Source: Streptomyces sp. NRRL WC-3618
GTDB taxonomy: Bacteria > Actinomycetota > Actinomycetes > Streptomycetales > Streptomycetaceae
DNA: 17,718 nucleotides
Reading direction: 5' to 3'
Assembly (NCBI RefSeq): GCF_001280005.1
Contig: NZ_LGDW01000063.1
Span: 1 to 17,718, forward strand
Positions 13,112 through 17,718 of this stretch are shown piece by piece (position 1 is the stretch's first letter; every line of letters starts with the position of its first letter). The translations under genes were made by a program, and so were the position numbers. Under the pieces are notes generated by a model. That model was not told where the DNA came from and searched no databases. It saw only the letters and a program-made list of their open reading frames with translations.

Positions 13112-13615
13112 TCAGCCGATGGCCTTCTCCACCGCGCCCACCAGCTCGTCCGTCTCCGGCTCCGTCTGCGGGGAGAAGCGGGCGACGACCTGGCCGTCGC
13201 GGCCGACGAGGAACTTCTCGAAGTTCCAGCGGATGTCGCCGGTGTGGCCCTCGGCGTCGGCGAAGCCGACCAGGCGGTCGTACAGGGTGTGCCGGGCGTC
13301 GCCGTTGACGTCGACCTTCTCGGTCATCGGGAAGGTCACGCCGTACGTCGCCGAGCAGAACTCGGCGATCTCCTCGGAGCTGCCGGGCTCCTGGCCCATG
13401 AACTGGTTGCAGGGCACCCCGAGCACGGTGAAGCCCTGCTCGGCGTACCGCTCCTGGAGCTTCTCCAGGCCCGCGTACTGCGGGGTCAGCCCGCACTTGG
13501 AGGCGACGTTGACGATGAGGACGGCCTTGCCCGCGTACTGGGCGAGGTCCGCGGAACCGCCCTGGAGGGCACCGATCTCGACATTGAGGGGGGAGGAACT
13601 GGCGTCTGTGGTCAT
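13112..13615 (-). CDS. Glutathione peroxidase family protein (thioredoxin-type peroxidase)
   Basis: A 167-residue cytosolic peroxidase of the GPx fold that reduces hydrogen peroxide or organic hydroperoxides. The catalytic set is visible: Cys41 in NVASKCGLTPQY (Cys rather than selenocysteine), Gln71 in VPCNQFMGQEPG, and Trp130-Asn131 in RWNFEKFLV. Cys87 (EFCSATYGVTFP) is placed as the resolving Cys of bacterial thioredoxin-dependent members, expected since actinomycetes lack glutathione. Length is normal for the short bacterial form. The ATG at 13615 begins 9 bases after the stop of the ArsR-like regulator gene, and no strong ribosome site is visible, so it is probably translated from the same message. 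Confidence 0.95.
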   Translation of the reverse strand: MTTDASSSPLNVEIGALQGGSADLAQYAGKAVLIVNVASKCGLTPQYAGLEKLQERYAEQGFTVLGVPCNQFMGQEPGSSEEIAEFCSATYGVTFPMTEKVDVNGDARHTLYDRLVGFADAEGHTGDIRWNFEKFLVGRDGQVVARFSPQTEPETDELVGAVEKAIG

Positions 13616-13624
13616 AAGCGGATG

Positions 13625-14620
13625 CTAACTCCGGTAGGTGTCGGGCACGGGTGCCGCCCCCGGAGCCTTGACCAGGACCTCACCGGCGGCCGTACGCGAG
13701 TACAGCACCGACCGTCCCGCCCGCCGCCGCTCCACCAGCCCCGCGTCCAGCAGCACCCGCAGATGCCGGCCGACCGAGCCGAGGGGCCGGCCGGTGACGG
13801 CGGTCAGCTGGGTGGTGCTGTGCGGGGAGTCGAGGAGTACGAGCACGGTGGCGCGCGCGGACCCGAGGAGTGCCCCGAGAGCGGCGGACGCCGTTCGCCC
13901 ACCGCCGTGGTCGGCCAGCGCGCCCGCGCACGGGTAGACGACGGCGTACCGCTCCGGCTCCTCCCACGCCACCCACCCCGCTTTCGGCGTCACGGGGACG
14001 AAGACCAGCTCGGCGCCGGAGATCTCGCGGGGCGGGTACTCGTGCAGGTTGATCTGGAGCCGGTTGCCGTCGAGCCAGCGGGTGCCGGGGCGCAGGGCGT
14101 CCAGTACGGCGGCCCAGCCGTCCTGACCGACCCGCGCGGTCCGCGCGACCACATCGGCTTCGAGGACGCGCCGACGCCGGTCCCAGTACGGGCGTACGGC
14201 CTCCTCCCACACGAAGGTGAAGAGGTCGGCGGCGCGTTCCGGGAGGTCGTCCCGGCCGGCGAGGGCGGCGGGCAGCGGGCCGGGGCGGGAGCGGACGAGG
14301 TGGTCGCGGGCGAGGGCGGGGGCGACCGTACGGACGCGCGCGACGCCCTCCTCGAACGTCTCGCCGTACCGGGGGGTGGGGGTCAGGAAGTCGGCGATCC
14401 AGTCACGGCCGACGCCGGTGCGGACGAGGAGGTCGGCGGTGGGATCGTGCGCGAGACGGCGGCGGTACGCGGGCAGGTGGGCGCTCAGCCAGGCGCGCTC
14501 ACCGGGGTGCGTGGCCGCTGCGGCGTGCAGCAGTTTGAGGCTCGCGAAAGTCTCGGCGAGGGGTGAGATGACGAACCGGCTGTGGGCGAGGGTGTCGGCG
14601 TTCACCTGCCACCAGCCCAT
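13625..14620 (-). CDS. ArsR-like winged-helix regulator, DUF5937 type
   Basis: A 331-residue protein with a long N-terminal domain of unknown function (about 1-245, starting MGWWQVNADTLAHSRFVISP) and a C-terminal ArsR-like winged helix (about 250-320: TVLVLLDSPHSTTQLTAVTG, then LGSVGRHLRVLLDAGLVERR and the wing AGRSVLYSRT). This layout is common in Streptomyces and usually divergent from an MFS transporter gene, as here. The ATG at 14620 has a strong GGAGGAG upstream; the 32-residue longer frame is rejected because it lacks such a site and covers the shared promoter. A 22-bp inverted repeat in the divergent gap is the likely operator. Its transporter partner is truncated in this genome, so the regulator may now control only itself and the peroxidase gene. 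Confidence 0.85.
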   Translation of the reverse strand: MGWWQVNADTLAHSRFVISPLAETFASLKLLHAAAATHPGERAWLSAHLPAYRRRLAHDPTADLLVRTGVGRDWIADFLTPTPRYGETFEEGVARVRTVAPALARDHLVRSRPGPLPAALAGRDDLPERAADLFTFVWEEAVRPYWDRRRRVLEADVVARTARVGQDGWAAVLDALRPGTRWLDGNRLQINLHEYPPREISGAELVFVPVTPKAGWVAWEEPERYAVVYPCAGALADHGGGRTASAALGALLGSARATVLVLLDSPHSTTQLTAVTGRPLGSVGRHLRVLLDAGLVERRRAGRSVLYSRTAAGEVLVKAPGAAPVPDTYRS

Positions 14621-14656
14621 GTCTGTCTCCTCCCCAATCGGTCTACTCCACACTGA

Positions 14657-14678
14657 TGTTTCGCGTGTGCGCGAAACA
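14657..14678. promoter_or_regulatory. Inverted repeat operator between the ArsR-like and MFS genes
   Basis: TGTTTCGCG (14657-14665) and CGCGAAACA (14670-14678) are perfect 9-bp arms around TGTG. It is centred in the 94-base divergent gap, 37 bases from each gene start. The position and symmetry fit a dimeric winged-helix repressor controlling both directions. Confidence 0.8.
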
Positions 14679-14714
14679 ATAACGAGTGTCCGGCGCCCCT
14701 CGCAGACTCCCCGC

Positions 14715-15002
14715 ATGCGCAGCTACTCGGCCCTCTTCCGCACCCCCGAGTTCACACCTCTGTTTCTCTCCACGGCGCTCAGATCAGCGGCGTCGACCAT
14801 CGGCGGCCTGGCCCTCGCCACCCTCACCTACCGCGCCACCGGCTCGCCCCTGCTCTCCGCGCTGAGCATGTTCGGCCCCCAGCTCGCCCAGGTGGTGGGC
14901 GCCACGACCCTCCTCTCCGCCTCCGACCGCCTGCCCCCGCGCGCGACCCTGACGGGCATCGCGCTGGCCTTCGCGCTCGGCACGGCGGCGATGGCCACGT
15001 GA
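14715..15002 (+). pseudogene. Truncated MFS transporter (N-terminal 95 residues only)
   Basis: The start MRSYSALFRTPEFTPLFLST and the following helices (STIGGLALATLTYRATGSPL, LSALSMFGPQLAQVVGATTL, TLTGIALAFALGTAAMAT) look like the first three membrane segments of a 12-helix drug-efflux MFS protein, normally about 400 residues. The frame stops at TGA 15000-15002 and nothing resembling the remaining nine helices follows; the ABC exporter gene begins 126 bases later. The 3' part was most likely lost by deletion. Codon usage is that of a normal gene up to the stop, so the loss may be recent. The divergent regulator and the operator between them are intact. Confidence 0.75.
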
Positions 15003-15011
15003 TCCCGGGGT

Positions 15012-15032
15012 GACTCGAACTTAGAACGAGTC
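15012..15032. repeat. Short inverted repeat at the deletion edge
   Basis: GACTCG (15012-15017) and CGAGTC (15027-15032) flank AACTTAGAA. It lies 10 bases after the truncated MFS stop and about 100 bases before the ABC exporter start. It may be an operator or weak terminator; six-base arms are short. Confidence 0.4.
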
Positions 15033-15128
15033 CGTCGCCGCGTGCGCCGTGCCCGAGGCAGGGGAAGAACTGGGCGTGGCTGTCTGCCAGTTCACGAGCG
15101 ACCGGTTCGCCAAGGGGGACTCACTCGG

Positions 15129-17177
15129 ATGACGACGCGTGACGAACGTACGGAACAAGAGGCCGGTACAGAAGAAGAGGCCTCTGCGGAACCAGAGGCC
15201 GCCGACGAACCTTGTGTGTCCGACGAACCCGGCGTCGCTGACGAACCCGGTGTCGCCGACGACGGTGTCTCCGAGTCCGAACGGCTGCTGTTCGGGGGCC
15301 CGTTGAGGTACGAGATGGGGTGGAACCAGCATCAGGGGTCCTTCCTGGAGCTGGGTCTGCGGAACATGGTCGCGCGGATGCCCCGGCTGATCGCCGCCAC
15401 CATCCGGCTCGCCCACCGCGCCGACCCGCGGGCTCTGCGCCGGGTGGCGGTCGCCGAGTTGGGCGGGGGAGTGGCGCAGGCGGTCGGGCTCGTGGCCGTC
15501 AACCGGGTGCTCGGCCAGCTGCTCGGCGGCGGCGACACCACCGACCGACTGCGTGACGCCGTACCGGCGTTGGTCGTCGTCGCGGTCACCGCGATCGTCG
15601 GCGCGCTGCTGCGGTCCGCGTCCACCGCCGGTACCGGGCGGCTGGAGCCCAAGGTGTTCCGGGTGGCGACGGAGGAGTACCTGGAGCGGGTGGCCCGCGT
15701 CGAACTGGCCGCCGTCGAGGACGAGGAGTTCCACAAGCTGCTCGACTCCGCGCAGTGGGGCGCCGAGTCCGCGCGGCGCATGATCCGGTTCTGCACGTCC
15801 GTGATGACGGCGAGCATCGCGCTGGCGGCGGCCGCCGGGGTGCTCACCGTGCTGCATCCGGCCCTTCTCCCGCTCCTCGCGCTGATGACGCTGCCCAGCG
15901 CCTGGAGCGCCCTCACCATCGCCCGGCGGCGGTACGTCTCCTTCCACACCTGGGTCCAACACGCCCGCGCGGGGCAGCTGTTGGGGCGGCTGCTGATCGA
16001 CACGCAGGCCGCGCCCGAGGTGCGGGTGCACAACATCGGGCCGTTTCTGCTGCGTCACTTCCGGACCATGGCCGAGACGGGGGAGCGGGAACAGACCCGG
16101 CTCGCCTCACTGGCCGCCCGTACCGGGCTGATCGCCTCCGGCTGGACGGGTGTCGCGACGGCCGCGGCATACGGCGTGCTCGGGCTGCTGCTGTGGACGG
16201 GAGCCATGGACCTGGCCGTCGCCGGTACGGCGGTCATCGCGATCCGGACCGGGTCCGCCAACCTGGAGTCGCTCGTCGTCCAGCTCAACTTCCTCTACGA
16301 GGAAAGCCTGTTCGTCGCCGACCTGGAACGGCTGTGCCAGGAGGCGGACCGCCGGCTCATCCCGGAGACCGGCCACCCGCTGCCCGCCCAGGTGGACGCC
16401 ATCCGCTTCGAGAACGTCTCCTTCACCTACCCGGGCACGGCCACCGAACCCGCCCTCGACGCGGTGAACGTCACCATCCCCACCGGCCGGATCGTCGCCC
16501 TGGTCGGCAACAACGGCAGTGGCAAGTCGACCCTCGCCAAGCTGCTGTGCGGGCTGTACGCGCCCGACGCCGGCCGCATCCTCTGGGACGGGATCGACTC
16601 CACCGAGCTCAACCGTACCGACCTCTTCGACCGGATCGCGGTCGTCGCCCAGGACTTCTACCGCTGGCCCTTCACGGCCCGCGTCAACATCGCCATCGGC
16701 CGCCCGGACGCCCCGTACGACGACGAACTCCTGCACGCGGCCGCCGAGTACGCGGGCGCCGACGAGACCATCGCATCCCTGCCCCGAGGGTGGGACACGC
16801 TCCTCGCCCGTGGCTACAAGGGTGGCCACCAGATCTCCGGCGGCCAGTGGCAGCGCCTCGGCATCGCCCGCGCCCGGCACCGCGACGCCCGCATCCTGGT
16901 CGTCGACGAACCGACCAGCGCCCTGGACGCGGAGACCGAGCAACGCGTCTTCGACCAGATCCGCAGCCTCGCCGCGGCGGGCCAGACGGTCATCCTGATC
17001 ACCCACCGCCTGCACAGCGTCCGGCACGCGGACGACATCTACGTCCTGGAACGGGGCAAGGTCGCCGAACACGGCACGTTCCAGGACCTGATGAAGGTCG
17101 ACGACGACGGGCCGGGACTGTTCCGGCGGATGTATCTGGTGCAGTCGGAGCAGTACCGCCTCGACGGAGAAGGGTGA
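15129..17177 (+). CDS. ABC exporter half-transporter (fused membrane and ATPase domains)
   Basis: A 682-residue ABC exporter. An acidic tail (1-50) is followed by a membrane domain (about 100-410; segments such as AQAVGLVAVNRVLGQLL, ALVVVAVTAIVGALL and ASIALAAAAGVLTVLHPALL) and the ATPase domain: Walker A GNNGSGKST (460-468), Q-loop VVAQDFY, signature SGGQWQR (570-576), Walker B ILVVDEPTSALD (Asp593, Glu594) and H-loop His626 (ITHRL). All catalytic residues are present. It should work as a homodimer, or with a partner not seen here, to export peptides, lipids or drugs. ATG 15129 is preceded by AAGGGGGA; the GTG at 15042 would add an Arg-rich tail and is less likely. A 27-codon frame from GTG 15049 ends as ATGA on this start codon and may couple translation. 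No biosynthetic or precursor-peptide gene is recognisable alongside. Confidence 0.93.
   Translation: MTTRDERTEQEAGTEEEASAEPEAADEPCVSDEPGVADEPGVADDGVSESERLLFGGPLRYEMGWNQHQGSFLELGLRNMVARMPRLIAATIRLAHRADPRALRRVAVAELGGGVAQAVGLVAVNRVLGQLLGGGDTTDRLRDAVPALVVVAVTAIVGALLRSASTAGTGRLEPKVFRVATEEYLERVARVELAAVEDEEFHKLLDSAQWGAESARRMIRFCTSVMTASIALAAAAGVLTVLHPALLPLLALMTLPSAWSALTIARRRYVSFHTWVQHARAGQLLGRLLIDTQAAPEVRVHNIGPFLLRHFRTMAETGEREQTRLASLAARTGLIASGWTGVATAAAYGVLGLLLWTGAMDLAVAGTAVIAIRTGSANLESLVVQLNFLYEESLFVADLERLCQEADRRLIPETGHPLPAQVDAIRFENVSFTYPGTATEPALDAVNVTIPTGRIVALVGNNGSGKSTLAKLLCGLYAPDAGRILWDGIDSTELNRTDLFDRIAVVAQDFYRWPFTARVNIAIGRPDAPYDDELLHAAAEYAGADETIASLPRGWDTLLARGYKGGHQISGGQWQRLGIARARHRDARILVVDEPTSALDAETEQRVFDQIRSLAAAGQTVILITHRLHSVRHADDIYVLERGKVAEHGTFQDLMKVDDDGPGLFRRMYLVQSEQYRLDGEG
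15204..15272 (+). repeat. 18-bp in-frame tandem repeats encoding DEPGVA units
   Basis: Three imperfect 18-bp units starting GACGAAC (15204, 15222, 15240) and a partial fourth (15258) encode DEPCVS, DEPGVA, DEPGVA, DDGVS in the acidic N-terminal tail of the ABC exporter. In-frame repeats of this kind can change copy number without breaking the gene. Confidence 0.85.
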
Positions 17178-17179
17178 GC

Positions 17180-17201
17180 CACATCACAAGGTAGTGATGT
17201 G
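17180..17201. terminator. Perfect 8-bp inverted repeat after the ABC gene (terminator or operator)
   Basis: CACATCAC (17180-17187) pairs with GTGATGTG (17194-17201) around AAGGTA. It begins 2 bases after the exporter stop. No U-run follows, and the arms are unusually AT-rich for a terminator in this genome, so an operator for the lipoprotein gene 145 bases on is an equal possibility. The rest of 17202-17346 shows nothing I recognise. Confidence 0.5.
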
Positions 17202-17346
17202 AGGAAAGTGAAGGAAGCGTGCCTCGGGAGGTGCGTGGGACTGGCATGCTCATGCGTGGCTACTGAGGGGTAACCGTTCGCACCCGACCCCCAACCCCCG
17301 TGCCCGCCCGGTACTTCGAGCAAATCGATCCCGAGGACCCCCACGC

Positions 17347-17718
17347 GTGCCCAAGCCCAAGCACAAGCTCACCAGACATGCCCTGCTGGCGTCGGTCGCC
17401 GTCGCGGCCCTGCTCACCACAGGCTGCTCCGCAGACTCGACGCCGGAGGCGGCCGCCCCGGCCGCAGCGGTGACCGAAACACCCGCCGCCGCCCCCACGC
17501 CGGAGCAACTCGCCGTCGTAAACGCCCCGTTGGGCGACGCGACGCCGGCGGCCGTGGCGACCCAGGAGGCCGCGAAAGCGGGCGGCACGGCCCGGAAGTC
17601 GCCGCTCAAGGTCGCCTCGTACGACAGGAAGAGCGGCCGGGCGGTCATCACCGCGAAGACGGTGACCCCGCCCGCCAGCCACCCGACGCCCCCGTCCTCC
17701 ACACCGGCGTCCCCCGCC
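17347..17718 (+). CDS. Secreted lipoprotein of unknown function (5' part, runs off the window)
   Basis: The frame from GTG 17347 stays open to the window end (124 residues). It starts with a basic stretch (PKPKHKLTRH), a hydrophobic core (ALLASVAVAALLTT) and a lipobox-like TTGC with Cys27, so it is probably lipid-anchored on the outer face of the membrane. What follows is an Ala/Pro-rich linker, a short more ordered segment (PEQLAVVNAPLGDATPAAVA, then SPLKVASYDRKSGRAVITAK) and a Pro/Ser/Thr stretch. GAGGA (17333-17337) lies 9 bases before the GTG. The functional domain lies beyond the window, so no role is assigned. Confidence 0.8.
   Translation, partial: MPKPKHKLTRHALLASVAVAALLTTGCSADSTPEAAAPAAAVTETPAAAPTPEQLAVVNAPLGDATPAAVATQEAAKAGGTARKSPLKVASYDRKSGRAVITAKTVTPPASHPTPPSSTPASPA

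Noticed and set aside
14990..15040. tRNA 3'-end-like sequence (GTTCGAGTC on the minus strand), possible attachment site
   Set aside because: The bases either side cannot form a T-stem, and no acceptor or anticodon arm is present; it is explained by the GACTCG/CGAGTC inverted repeat.
1..17718. CRISPR arrays, rRNA, tRNA, insertion sequences or prophage genes
   Set aside because: No regularly spaced repeats, RNA gene signatures, transposase motifs or phage proteins are visible on either strand.

Overview
The window looks like a chromosomal segment of a Streptomyces or close relative. It is very GC-rich with strong third-position GC bias, uses ATG, GTG and TTG starts, is full of ATGA/GTGA stop-start overlaps, and contains one rare TTA (bldA-type) leucine codon. 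All functional calls come from reading motifs; no database search was possible.

Layout. 1-2169: the tail of a probable ABC-2 permease, then a DesK/NarL-type two-component pair in which the kinase is split by a perfect 29-bp tandem duplication. 2170-2642: mostly the decayed remains of a BlaI/MecI-family repressor gene. 2643-4130: a GT-C-type membrane glycosyltransferase. 4147-5199 (minus): a bile acid:sodium symporter-family permease.

5282-12643 is the core of interest. Two four-repeat DUF347 membrane proteins face a minus-strand operon reading DedA, PAP2, PAP2, OmpR-type regulator, histidine kinase. Divergent from that operon is a BlaI repressor plus M56 metalloprotease pair. Both DUF347 genes carry the same promoter layout: 7-bp direct repeats at an 11-bp period, then 10 nt, then CACRGT. 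This is how OmpR/PhoB-type activators are usually arranged, so the local regulator, or PhoP, is a candidate controller. Two GTCTAC/GTAGAC-type inverted repeats precede blaI in the divergent gap and could control both directions. The gene content suggests an envelope-stress island built on lipid-carrier phosphatases (PAP2) and a lipid-carrier transporter (DedA), with two signalling inputs and two DUF347 proteins of unknown function as likely outputs. That functional reading is inference.

12644-13111: intergenic, with one weak small-ORF candidate and a strong hairpin terminator. 13112-14620 (minus): an ArsR-like DUF5937-type regulator followed by a glutathione peroxidase. 14715-15002: a truncated MFS transporter divergent from that regulator, with a 22-bp inverted repeat between them. 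15129-17177: a complete one-polypeptide ABC exporter half-transporter with an acidic repeat tail. 17347 to the end: the start of a secreted lipoprotein.

Gene decay is concentrated here: the split kinase, the BlaI relic and the truncated MFS are three separate lesions in under 18 kb.
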